Shown: positions 46,029-58,108 of the stretch, one piece after another
Position numbering within the stretch: the first letter of the stretch is position 1
Layout of the letters: each line of letters starts with the position of its first letter
NCBI RefSeq assembly: GCF_040183065.1
Contig: NW_027185502.1
Location: 1,291,501 to 1,355,500 of the forward strand
From: Periplaneta americana
Taxonomy: Eukaryota; Arthropoda; Insecta; Blattodea; Blattidae
Direction of reading: 5' to 3'
Length of the DNA: 64,000 bases
Made by a program: the position numbers and the translations under genes
The notes under the pieces: generated by a model
Databases searched by the model: none
Told to the model about the DNA's origin: nothing
Seen by the model: only the letters and a program-made list of their open reading frames with translations

Positions 46029-49000
46029 ATTAGGGCCTATCTGCCGTTATTTCTTGAGTCACATACACTTTGGAGAAAAATGAAATTAGTATTTATCTTA
46101 TTATATTATGAAATTCTGTAGTGCAATAAACTGTAAAAATATATTTCTTTAATCAAGAATTTTCTGTCGTCTTGGAGCAGAAAATAAGATTTTTTGAAAT
46201 GACTAAATAGCGAACGAACTTAGATTTCAAATTAGTACCGTTTCATCTTAACCAGCGCACACTGGCTTCCGTCAATGCAAGTCACTCTACATTATAATAC
46301 GAGCAAACAGTCAGGCGTTCTAGGGTCCCGCATGGACTGAGCTTATAAAACCCAGGGTCAATGGGCCAGTCTGAAATGTTAACTTGCTTTGTATGTTAAT
46401 CGGAACCCAAGTCTGACGACAAGCAGTTACGGGCGTGAGTCATGTCTGATGTGCAGGTGACTATTTTCTATAGCTTTCAATAGAAGTGCATTGTCCGTGT
46501 CTATTTTTACTTTAATATTGCAGAACTTTCGATCACAAATCGAACGAGTGGTCGCAAAGATCTGTAGCTGCTCTCGATGCCGAGATATTATTGAAGTAGG
46601 CATGGTGGCAAAGCTAATGTTATACATAATTTCGACGCCCTCATGCTCATAGCGTGGGGTGGTGACGTCATTGGATGTGGTCGCAGAAGTTACATTGGTT
46701 CATGTCCTAAGTATTAATGATATTAGCATTCGATTGTGGTTTCAAGAGTAGTTACAGTAAGTACTTGAAATAGTCACTATTTGTGTCACTATTGATTTCG
46801 GAACGGATAGCCTAGCCTGCATTTCTTCGCTCAATATGAATCGGCCACATTGATGGCAAAAGCGAAATTAATGACTTGTTGTATGAAATTTGTTCTTCTG
46901 AGCAAAACATGACAAGAGGTGCTCTACGCAAACTGCTCATGAACTATTTCAAAGGCAAATTATACAGGTCAGTTGTTGCTTTGGCAGAAGAATTTTGCTA
47001 AATAGTCACCATGCTTCTATTACAATCTTAAAAACGGCGAAGTTCATATTGAAGGAGATAAATGAATTGTGAACTATTTTGCTAGTAATATCATTATAAA
47101 ATATTCAGTTTAATACTTTTCTTTTCTTAGAACCAAGATTTTGTTGTATAGTGTCGTGCTGTGAATTTAATATTACTACAAGTTACATTTTGCTGCTAGG
47201 GCATGCATCCTATTTTATTTCGCTACTTTTCCGTTACTCGCCCGGTATAAATTAATATATTGTGATTGTTCTTTACATTATAAAAATAACGGATTTCGCA
47301 ATATGGCTGTAGACATAATAAAGTAATTTAATTTGGCTATAAACACAACCGACATTTCAACGCTTCAGGGCTATGCATTCTGAATAAAACATAGTTATAT
47401 TTTATGTTAACGTCAACACGAAAAAAATGACGACATTAAATATTGTGAGAATGGACACAGTCTATTATATACAGTCATTAAGCTCAAAACGTAGTAAATA
47501 TGCATCCACAGATATATCCTAACCACTAGTTTCGCTAAAATCGCCTCATTATAGACAATGCGAAATATTACCGGCACAGTCTATTGTTCCTAGACCCCCA
47601 CAACTCACGCTTCGCGATTGTATTTCCTAGACTGTGGCATTGATACATACAGTGGTGCACCCAAGGGGATATTAAAAGTGCTCTGGTCAACCCAAATTGA
47701 GAATGGGGAAAGGAATAAAAGATTGTAAGAAAAAATAAATAAAGTTATTAATTTAATTAAATGTATGTATATATTAATTAATAAATGAACAAATAAATTA
47801 ATAAACAAATCGGTAGGTAAGTAAATAAATAAATACATAAATATATAAAGATGGAAAGAGGTGCTATGAAGGATTAAATTACCTTACCGTCTTACTTTTT
47901 GTTACTGTAGGAAGTGTGTGTGTTTGAAAATTAATATGTAAACACGCCAGTAGGTGATTAGATTTTTCTACAACAGACTGTAATTTTGAAAGACTCGAAC
48001 TTTCCACAATATCTGAAGTTGTGTTAACTTTTATTTGGAGCGTGGCTACCAGAATTAACTCTTTACACAGACAAGCACATTTAATTGACAATGTCTGTAC
48101 TTCTCAAAATATCCTAGTTTTGCGTAGGGGTTCCGATATACAGGTCTAATGCTGGTCCATATCAATGACATTGGTTATAAATGACTTTCCCACCCCATAT
48201 TTTAGGGTGCACCACATGCCTGCACAGACACGAACGATCATCCAACCAGAATGGGGGGAAACGCGTGGTAAACACGTTAATGGCCAGAGTGTATTAAAAC
48301 GTTACGGTATCTGTAGCAGAGTGATTATGAATTGACTTTCCAAACCATATGTCTAGATGTACCTATGGAAACAAATAAAGAATAGTAAAAATAAACTCAC
48401 CCTTACTTCAATAGCCCAGGGCGGTGGGGGCCGCTTCAGTTGCACTTTGTCGGGCGCTCTAAAGAAAAGAAATGACAGTATATAATAAATTAATGTCATT
48501 AAATAATTTTTATAGACAGGAAGTAACAATAATTAGATTCATGCCGCGTTGAATATAAAATATATTTGATCGAAATTTGGACTTCTCGCCCGCTGATGTC
48601 TGATGCAGAACACACAGCTCAAACAAAATGAATTAAAAAATAGAGGTCACTACCTGAGCCGTGTGTCATCATCTGTGGCTCAATGAACGAGAACAACATC
48701 AATTCGATATATCATTTATCCAATCGATTAACACTGTAAACCAAGAAGAATACAGAATCATTAACCCTACGGAAAAAAACATTTAACGACACATCAAGAG
48801 ATGGTGAAAAATGCTAGATCTGTAAAAGGAAAATTGCCTAAACCGAGCAAAAACTAACGGATGATTGTGATGAATATGAATCTGAAACTTGCTGAAGATG
48901 GCAGAGAGAAACGCATGAATACAATGACAAAAAAGTTCTCATCATCACGTAAATAAGTAACTGGTAAATTTACAATTATTATTAATTAATCACTAATGTA

Positions 49001-49534
49001 GAAATGTAACCTTAATTTGTATACATAATGAACAGAAAAAAAAGACATAGGCTACTTAGTATGTAATCTGAATTATTTTTTCTAGCATCAGACTGTATGT
49101 CCCCCTTCAACCTATTCCCAGACTGTGGGTCCTACTACAGTGTGTGGCTGAGTTCTCGGATACGAATACATTATTTAAGCCATATTAGACAGTTGAATAT
49201 CAATTAAGACATTAAGAGTAATCCCTGTCGCACCAGCAAATGAAGTTCTAGGGCCAATCTTCAGGCTGTTGGGATGACGTTCACTTGCTTGCAGAGAGGT
49301 TAACGATCATCCAACAAGTATGGGAGTAACGTGCTTTCAACACGATGAACCCTTGTCCACTAAAACTTTACGTAATACAAATATTTGCAGGTAGTGAACA
49401 AAAGTATTCATAGCACCAATCCATCACCCTACTAATTCCGCGATACTAATTCTTCATTCCTGTTCCATTTCAGATTTTATAAGACACTCAACATTATCAT
49501 ATACGCCTACAAGAATACTGGCTCATTTGCAAGG
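46029..49534 (+). repeat. Array unit 5
   Basis: Same length as unit 4. It shares the two private changes of unit 4, and shares 'agcgtggggtgg' (46651) and 'ttgtatgaaatt' (46880) with unit 6. Type B at both ends. Confidence 0.95.
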
Positions 49535-52500
49535 ATTAGGGCCTATCTGCCGTTATTTCTTGAGTCACATACACTTTGGAGAAAAATGAAATTAGTATTT
49601 ATCTTATTATATTATGAAATTCTGTAGTGCAATAAACTGTAAAAATATATTTCTTTAATCAAGAATTTTCTGTCGTCTTGGAGCAGAAAATAAGATTTTT
49701 TGAAATGACTAAATAGCGAACGAACTTAGATTTCAAATTAGTACCGTTTCATCTTAACCAGCGCACACTGGCTTCCGTCAATGCAAGTCACTCTACATTA
49801 TAATACGAGCAAACAGTCAGGCGTTCTAGGGTCCCGCATGGACTGAGCTTATAAAACCCAGGGTCAATGGGCCAGTCTGAAATGTTAACTTGCTTTGTAT
49901 GTTAATCGGAACCCAAGTCTGACGACAAGCAGTTACGGGCGTGAGTCATGTCTGATGTGCAGGTGACTATTTTCTATAGCTTTCAATAGAAGTGCATTGT
50001 CCGTGTCTATTTTTACTTTAATATTGCAGAACTTTCGATCACAAATCGAACGAGTGGTCGCAAAGATCTGTAGCTGCTCTCGATGCCGAGATATTATTGA
50101 AGTAGGCATGGTGGCAAAGCTAATGTTATACATAATTTCGACGCCCTCATGCTCATAGCGTGGGGTGGTGACGTCATTGGATGTGGTCGCAGAAGTTACA
50201 TTGGTTCATGTCCTAAGTATTAATGATATTAGCATTCGATTGTGGTTTCAAGAGTAGTTACAGTAAGTACTTGAAATAGTCACTATTTGTGTCACTATTG
50301 ATTTCGGAACGGATAGCCTAGCCTGCATTTCTTCGCTCAATATGAATCGGCCACATTGATGGCAAAAGCGAAATTAATGACTTGTTGTATGAAATTTGTT
50401 CTTCTGAGCAAAACATGACAAGAGGTGCTCTACGCAAACTGCTCATGAACTATTTCAAAGGCAAATTATACAGGTCAGTTGTTGCTTTGGCAGAAGAATT
50501 TATGCTAAATAGTCACCATGCTTCTATTACAATCTTAAAAACGGCGAAGTTCATATTGAAGGAGATAAATGAATTGTGAACTATTTTGCTAGTAATATCA
50601 TTATAAAATATTCAGTTTAATACTTTTCTTTTCTTAGAACCAAGATTTTGTTGTATAGTGTCGTGCTGTGAATTTAATATTACTACAAGTTACATTTTGC
50701 TGCTAGGGCATGCATCCTATTTTATTTCGCTACTTTTCCGTTACTCGCCCGGTATAAATTAATATATTGTGATTGTTCTTTACATTATAAAAATAACGGA
50801 TTTCGCAATATGGCTGTAGACATAATAAAGTAATTTAATTTGGCTATAAACACAACCGACATTTCAACGCTTCAGGGCTATGCATTCTGAATAAAACATA
50901 GTTATATTTTATGTTAACGTCAACACGCAAAAAAATAACGACATTAAATATTGTGAGAATGGACACAGTCTATTATATACAGTCATTAAGCTCAAAACGT
51001 AGTAAATATGCATCCACAGATATATCCTAACCACTAGTTTCGCTAAAATCGCCTCATTATAGACAATGCGAAATATTACCGGCACAGTCTATTGTTCCTA
51101 GACCCCCACAACTCACGCTTCGCGATTGTATTTCCTAGACTGTGGCATTGATACATACAGTGGTGCACCCAAGGGGATATTAAAAGTGCTCTGGTCAACC
51201 CAAATTGAGAATGGGGAAAGGAATAAAAGATTGTAAGAAAAAATAAATAAAGTTATTAATTTAATTAAATGTATGTATATATTAATTAATAAATGAACAA
51301 ATAAATTAATAAACAAATCGGTAGGTAAGTAAATAAATAAATACATAAATATATAAAGATGGAAAGAGGTGCTATGAAGGATTAAATTACCTTACCATCT
51401 TAATTTTTGTTACTGTAGGAAGTGTGTGTGTTTGAAAATTAATATGTAAACACGCCAGTAGGTGATTAGATTTTTCTACAACAGACTGTAATTTTGAAAG
51501 ACTCGAACTTTCCACAATATCTGAAGTTGTGTTAACTTTTATTTGGAGCGTGGCTACCAGACTTAACTCTTTACACAGACAAGCACATTTAATTGACAAT
51601 GTCTGTACTTCTCAAAATATCCTAGTTTTGCGTAGGGGTTCCGATATACAGGTCTAATGCTGGTCCATATCAATGACATTGGTTATAAATGACTTTCCCA
51701 CCCCATATTTTAGGGTGCACCACATGCCTGCACAGACACGAACGATCATCCAACCAGAATGGGGGGAAACGCGTGGTAAACACGTTAATGGCCAGAGTGT
51801 ATTAAAACGTTACGGTATCTGTAGCAGAGTGATTATGAATTGACTTTCCAAACCATATGTCTAGATGTACCTATGGAAACAAATAAAGAATAGTAAAAAT
51901 AAACTCACCCTTACTTCAATAGCCCAGGGCGGTGGGGGCCGCTTCAGTTGCACTTTGTCGGGCGCTCTAAAGAAAAGAAATGACAGTATATAATAAATTA
52001 ATGTCATTAAATAATTTTTATAGACAGGAAGTAACAATAATTAGATTCATGCCGCGTTGAATATAAAATATATTTGATCGAAATTTGGACTTCTCGCCCG
52101 CTGATGTCTGATGCAGAACACACAGCTCAAACAAAATGAATTAAAAAATAGAGGTCACTACCTGAGCCGTGTGTCATCATCTGTGGCTCAATGAACGAGA
52201 ACAACATCAATTCGATATATCATTTATCCAATCGATTAACACTGTAAACCAAGAAGAATACAGAATCATTAACCCTACGGAAAAAAACATTTAACGACAC
52301 ATCAAGAGATGGTGAAAAATGCTAGATCTGTAAAAGGAAAATTGCCTAAACCGAGCAAAAACTAACGGATGATTGTGATGAATATGAATCTGAAACTTGC
52401 TGAAGATGGCAGAGAGAAACGCATGAATACAATGACAAAAAAGTTCTCATCATCACGTAAATAAGTAACTGGTAAATTTACAATTATTATTAATTAATCA

Positions 52501-53009
52501 CTAATGTAGAAATGTAACCTTAATTTGTATACATAATGAACAGAAAAAAAAGACATAGGCTACTTAGTATGTAATCTGAATTATTTTTTCTAGCATCAGA
52601 CTGTATGTCCCCCTTCAACCTATTCCCAGACTGTGGGTCCTACTACAGTGTGTGGCTGAGTTCTCGGATACGAATACATTATTTAAGCCATATTAGACAG
52701 TTGAATATCAATTAAGACATTAAGAGTAATCCCTGTCGCACCAGCAAATGAAGTTCTAGGGCCAATCTTCAGGCTGTTGGGATGACGTTCACTTGCTTGC
52801 AGAGAGGTTAACGATCATCCAACAAGTATGGGAGTAACGTGCTTACGTAATACAAATATTTGCTGGCAGTGAACAAAAGTATTCATAGCACCAATCCATC
52901 ACCCTACTAAGTCCGCGATTCTAATTCTTCATTCCTATTCCTTTTCAAATTTTATAAGACACTCAACATTATCATATACGCCTACAAGAATATTGGCACA
53001 TTTGCAAGG
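49535..53009 (+). repeat. Array unit 6
   Basis: Type B start, type A end. It shares 'agcgtggggtgg' and 'ttgtatgaaatt' with unit 5 but not the one-base deletion or 'accagaattaac', so its right half derives from a different parent. Confidence 0.95.
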
Positions 53010-54830
53010 ATTAGGGCCTATCTGCCGTTATTTCTTGAGTCACATACACTTTGGAGAAAAATGAAATTTGTATTTATCTTATTGTATTATGAAATTCTGT
53101 AGTGGAACAAATTGTAAAAATGTATTTCTTTAACCAAGAATTTTCTGTCGAGTTGGAGCAGAAAATAAGATTTTTTGAAGTGACTAAATAGCGAACGAAC
53201 TTAGATTTCAAATTAGTACCGTTTCATCTTAACCAGCGCACACTGGCTTCCGTCAATGCAAGTCACTCTACATTATAATACGTGCAAACAGTCAGGCGTT
53301 CTAGGGTCCCGCATGGACTGAGCTTATAAAACCCAGGGTCAATGGGCCAGTCTGAAATGTTAACTTGCTTTGTATGTTCATCGGAACCCAAGTCTGACGA
53401 CAAGCAGTTACGGGCGTGAGTCATATTTGATGTGCAGGTGACTATTTTCTATAGCTTTCAATAGAAGTGCATTGTCCGTGTCTATTTTTACTTTAATATA
53501 TCAGAACTTTCGATCACAAATCGAACGAGTGGTCGCAAAGATCTGTAGCTGCTCTCGATGCCGATATATTATTGAAGTAGGCATGGCGGCAAAGCTAATG
53601 TTATACGTAATTTCGACGCCCTCATGCTCACAGCGAGGGGTGGTGACGTCATTGGATGTGGTCGCAGAAGTTACATTGGTTCATGTCCTAAGTATTAATG
53701 ATATTAGCATTCGATTGTGGTTTCAAGAGTAGTTACAGTAAGTACTTGAAATAGTCACTATTTGTGTCACTATTGATTTCGGAACGGATAGCCTAGCCTG
53801 CATTTCTTCGCTCAATATGAATCGGCCACATAGATGGCAAAAGCGAAATTAATGACTTGTTGTATCCAATTTGTTCTTCTGAGCAAAACATGACAAGAGG
53901 TGCTCTACGGAAACTGCTCATGAACTATTTCAAAGGCAAATTATACAGGTCAGTTGTTGCTTTGGCAGAAGAATTTATGCTAAATAATCACCTTGCTTCT
54001 ATTACAATCTTAAAAACGGCGAAGTTCATATTGAAGGAGATAAATGAATTGTGAAATATTTTGCTAGTAATATCAATATAAAATATTCAGTTTAATACTT
54101 TTCTTTTCTTAGAACCAAAATTTTGTTGTGTACTGTCGTGCTGTGAATTTAATATTACTACATGTTACATTTTGCTGCTAGGGCATGCATCCTATTTTAT
54201 TTCGCTACTTTTCCGTTATAAATTAATATATTGTGATTGTTCTTTACATTATAAAAATAACGGATTTCGCAATATGGTTGTAGATGTAATAAAGTAATTT
54301 ACTTTGGCTATAAACACATCCGACATTTCAACGCTTCAGGGCTGTGTATTCTGAATACAACATAATTATATTTTATATTAACGTCAAGACGCAAAAAAAT
54401 AACGATATTAAATATTGTGAGAATGAACACAGTTTAGTATAAACAGTCATGAAGCTCAAAACGTAGTAAATATGCATCCACGGATAGATCCTAACCACTA
54501 GGTTCGCTAAAATCGCCTCAAGATAGACAATGCGAAATATTACCGGCACAGTCTATTGTTCCTAGACCCTCACAACTCACGCTTCGTGATTGTATATACT
54601 AGACTGTGGCATAGATACAAACAGTGGTGCACCCAATGGGACATTAAAAGTGCTCTGGTCAACCCCAATTGAGAATGGGGAAAGGAATAAAAGATTATAA
54701 GAATAAATAAATAATTAAATAAATAAATAAGTAAATAAATAAATAAATAAAGTAATTAATTAATTAAATTATATGTATGTATATATTAATTAATAAATGT
54801 ACAAATAAATAAATAAATGTTGCGACCGTT
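53010..54830 (+). repeat. Array unit 7, truncated and diverged right edge
   Basis: It opens as type A and switches to type B around 53150-53210. After about 54050 it diverges progressively: the MITE near 54428 has unique substitutions and 'ccgttactcgcccggta' is shortened. Homology ends within the (AAAT)-rich stretch before 'tgttgcgaccgtt' at 54830. Confidence 0.85.
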
Positions 54831-55391
54831 ATGTATGTGAGTCAGTTATGGGATGCTTGATGTCGTCGCAATGTCGTAATTATAGTTTGATTGTGTTTGT
54901 GTGACTATTGTATATTAATTTAATATGTATGGCACGGAAAGCTGCATATTTGTGTTATAGAAGTGTTACGTATGTGTGTTGTTAATGTTTTTATACATTT
55001 CAAATTGATACCTGATATTTGTTTTGCATTCGCAATGCCTAATTTACGGATTGTTTATGTTTTGTTTACTTCGTGTAAGTTAATTTAATTTTCTTTTCAA
55101 TTTCTCTTTATGCTTATATTTTTTGTGTATGAAACTATAACCCTAACATGCATATGTACTCGTAAAATAGGGCTAACCCCCATTGGAGATACAATAATAA
55201 TAATTATTATTCATATCGTTATAAAACGATAACAGAATACAAATGATGACTTGAATTTTATTCATATCTCTAAAGAACGATAACAAAATATAAATAACGT
55301 GATATCCATAAAGAACGATAACTGTATATAAATGATAATTTGAATAGCATTTACATCGCTAAGAACGATTAAAAAATAAAATGAAAACTTG
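54831..55391. other. Unique-looking AT-rich spacer right of the array
   Basis: Short repeats of 'aacgataa' occur between 55220 and 55370 ('ctaaagaacgataac'-like phrase about four times). Otherwise nothing is recognised. Confidence 0.45.
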
Positions 55392-55885
55392 AAGAAGGCC
55401 CGAACCCACAACCTTCGAATCATTAAACAAGCACTCTACCGCTGGTCTACGAGGCGCAGATATGTAACACTTTCATAGTTACGGAACTGCTTGTACAAGC
55501 ACATGCATCGTGTAACATCGCCGCGACCCGAAGTGGACTTTGAAAATATTCGCTGTTCACGAGTGCGGCCACTTTTTTTTTTTGACAGCTGTACATAATG
55601 CGTTGGACAGTTTGCCACTGTCACATATTCTGTGACACAGTACATGAGGGTAGACCACCAAAGGGAAAACTGAGAGACAGAACTTAAACTGAGAGGATTC
55701 GATCAGGCATCGGAACTGGAATTCGGTGTGGCTTAGTGGATAAAGGGGCAGTACATAGGGCTGAAAACCCTGGTTCGAGTCCCGGTACCGGAGACAATTT
55801 TTCTCTGTTCCATCCATCCTTCATCATAAGATAATGCCGAATTCCTGCACGGAAATATCATATGTACTTCGGTAAATAATAATAA
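55392..55885 (+). mobile_element. Bipartite SINE with two opposed tRNA-like modules
   Basis: The left module (55392-55455) is an antisense tRNA-like head with box B 'AAGGTTGTGGGTTCGGGCC' and box A 'TAGACCAGCGGTAGAG'. The right module (55735-55797) is a sense head with box A 'GTGTGGCTTAGTGGATAAAG' and box B 'GGTTCGAGTCCCGG'. The 280 bases between them are also conserved in the copy at 14990-15170. The tail 'atatcatatgtacttcggta' is followed by (AAT)n. The parts at 1-230, 15205, 27801 and 31040 are pieces of it. Confidence 0.7.
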
Positions 55886-55899
55886 TATTTTTAATCAAG

Positions 55900-57235
55900 T
55901 CAAATACGTAATATAGGCATTCATATGGTCACTATGGCTTAGCTCTCATTATAAGAAATCACTTATAACCTCTAGATCGCCTATATTGTTTGGTCAGGAC
56001 GAGTCTGTCTATATTAGGATGAATACTGTTACTATATAAACGACATAAAGCAGTTACGAAATGATAGGCTTTAGGCGTGTACGCGCAATATTTTTCAACA
56101 GGTTCATTTTAGAAAAAAAAAATGTTCGTAGACACAAGTGGATTCAAAGCATCTTAGCTGTGAAATTACCTAAGTTAGGGAACTTTTCATTAGGTAATAA
56201 TTCATACAATTTCTTGCTGGTTTTACATAACATTTTTAAAAAAGTATTGTTCTCTATGACACGGCTATGTCTATCGGACAATAAATTTATCGGACTGCAT
56301 TTTCAACTGGCAGTGATTGTAGGTTCGCTTTTCCATTAACAAATTATTCTTGTAGATTCTTGGAAACTTTCTCAATATTTCAACCTGCACAACAAACTAC
56401 ATTAAAATAACACAGTGCTTTATCTCGTGTAACAACTATTTTATTCATATAAAACATTCTGAATAATCCTATTTTAAACTCTAACCTACAAATTTAAGTT
56501 CGCCAAAATCCTTCTTATGTTCAAGATCGAGGTACATTCTGATCTTATAATGTTTTATATAAATCTCTACTAAACAGATGAGGCATTGAACTTTACCTAT
56601 ATTGATAATAAGAAAATAGTCTTGTTTCGATGCTTCTTCGAAATTAAAACGAAACCTACAATTTATTCGTCATTTTTCATCACTTTACACACCCCTGATT
56701 AGAACGATGTGGTACCGAGATCAACTTCTGAATACTGTATGCACACGCAGTCAGATAGAATATTTGTGGATGGAGAAATGAAGGGGTGATGTATATAGTG
56801 CTCGTGCGGGAACATATTGTCCATGCCAGTGTCGGAAATAATTTTGAATTGTATTCTTATAGTTTTGAAACAAAAGGTATGAATTTTTTAAGATTGTTTG
56901 AACCAAAATGCAACACTGCTACAGTATTTAATCATAGTAGTAATGTAGGCCCAAGAATATAAAACAAATTTATATTTAAATATCCTAATCTTGTCTATTC
57001 TAATAGTTGTAGTATTAAATTTAAAAATTATGTATGGATTTTATAAAAATCGAAAAATTGTAAATTTAAATTTATATATTCTTATTGTGTAATAGACGTA
57101 AAACAAATTGTATTATATAATTCTTAATTTCAATTCAGGAATCCTCCCCTGAGCACAGGAGCGAGCTAAAGTTTTTCTGTATATATTATATGTTACAATT
57201 ATTAGCAAAATAAATGAACAAATGAATGGCTGGAT
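55900..57235. other. AT-rich stretch, nothing recognised
   Basis: The longest frame (56061-56339, 92 codons) has no motif. No receptor exon or repeat end was found here. Confidence 0.45.
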
Positions 57236-57236
57236 G

Positions 57237-57325
57237 GACGAGCGGACGAACGGACGGACGGACGGACGGACGAACGAACGAACGAACGAACGAACGCACG
57301 AACAAATAAATAAATAAATGCCTGT
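57237..57325. repeat. (GGAC/GAAC)n and (AAAT)n microsatellite
   Basis: Runs of 'ggac', 'gaac' and 'aaat' tetranucleotides in succession. The Arg/Ser/Phe/Val-rich minus frame is an artefact. Confidence 0.9.
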
Positions 57326-57562
57326 TCTAAACACACAGCAGCATGTTTCACTCACTGTTGTACAGTAATAATATTGGTTGAAAATCAGTTACTTAAACAC
57401 CCTACAATTGTGTTTCATTTTTTACTCAAATGAATAAGTATGAAGAGATAACACTGTGTTAATTTTGTCAGGAATGTATCATACCAGGTTCTGGATCGCC
57501 AAGAAATATGTTTAACCTCAATTTAACGTTTTACCTGCATTTTCATTACCCTAGTTGTCAAA

Positions 57563-57645
57563 GGTTGGGTCGGTCATCGATATAGCTCTAGAGCAGAGAG
57601 AGGGACACGTAATCCGAGGCTGGGTTCAAATCCCGCTTGGATTCA
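57563..57645 (+). mobile_element. tRNA-like SINE head
   Basis: A box A-like 'GATATAGCTCTAGAGCAG' and a good box B 'GGGTTCAAATCCC' (57621-57633), with a pairing-competent T-stem but a poor acceptor stem. The sequence after it is SINE-like rather than a tRNA 3' end. Confidence 0.45.
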
Positions 57646-57833
57646 TCGCCTGGTTGAGAAGATTTCTCCAACTTCAAGATGAACGTCAGGTAATCTCATG
57701 GCAAAACTTCGGTCTCATTTCGTCAGAATACTCTACCACTGTCACTAATTTCATGAATTTTAGATAAATAATCGATTAAAATACTTCGATTCCTCTCGAA
57801 TTGCGAGTTACAGGCTATACCGCTTTCTCTCAG

Positions 57834-58108
57834 TTGAGCACCTGCTGGCGCTGTACAATTCTGCCAGCATAGCAGCGCTCTGCTCGACCGACACGTCAGA
57901 TATGGCGTTGCGTTTCTTGTTGCTAGTGCACCGTCAAGTACTCGAGACAGTGCCCTACAGCTCGGCGCTAGCCGCCGTTATGATGCCCACGCTCGTGCTG
58001 TCTGCCTTCTACAGGACCTTCATCGACTTGTTCGTCATGGTGGTCAGCGTCGCACTGGCCAGCAGGTTCCGACAAATCAACAAGAGCCTGCGGGCCAGCA
58101 GGGAAAAG
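57834..58108 (+). CDS. Internal exon of a sugar-type gustatory receptor
   Basis: Insect sugar receptors (trehalose-receptor family, Gr5a/Gr64 clade) are seven-helix ligand-gated channels in taste neuron membranes. A pyrimidine-rich acceptor 'ccgctttctctcag' ends at 57833. The exon opens inside a valine codon with 'EHLL'. It then gives a hydrophobic segment from 'VPYSSALAAVMMPTLVLSAF' and the family signature 'RTFIDLFVMVVSVALASRF' followed by 'RQINKSLRASREK'. It ends after AAG at a GTGGGT donor (58109), phase 0. The frame is open through the acceptor. The exon is clearly GC-richer than its surroundings, as real coding sequence would be. The expected next exon and the preceding ones are not in the window. 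Assignment to a receptor is firm; the sugar subclade rests on the 'VEHLL' start and the conserved helix. Confidence 0.78.

Larger units (their letters stand above)
32064..54830 (+). repeat. Direct tandem array of about 6.5 units of 3.5 kb
   Basis: Using the phrase 'agggcctatctgccgtta' as a phase marker (diverged in unit 1), units start at 32064, 35541, 39049, 42523, 46029, 49535 and 53010. The periods are 3477, 3508, 3474, 3506, 3506 and 3475. Interior units differ at only a few positions per hundred or fewer. Unit 1's first 600 bases and unit 7's last 800 bases are clearly diverged. No long coding frame exists in the unit. All copies have the same orientation. Confidence 0.95.

Noticed and set aside
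32064..54830. LTR retrotransposons or rDNA/histone repeats as the cause of the tandem array
   Set aside because: No LTR ends, primer-binding site, gag-pol frame, rRNA or histone sequence was seen in any unit.
32064..54830. CRISPR-like or short-spacer repeat array
   Set aside because: Units are 3.5 kb and contiguous with no variable spacers, and the DNA is from an animal.
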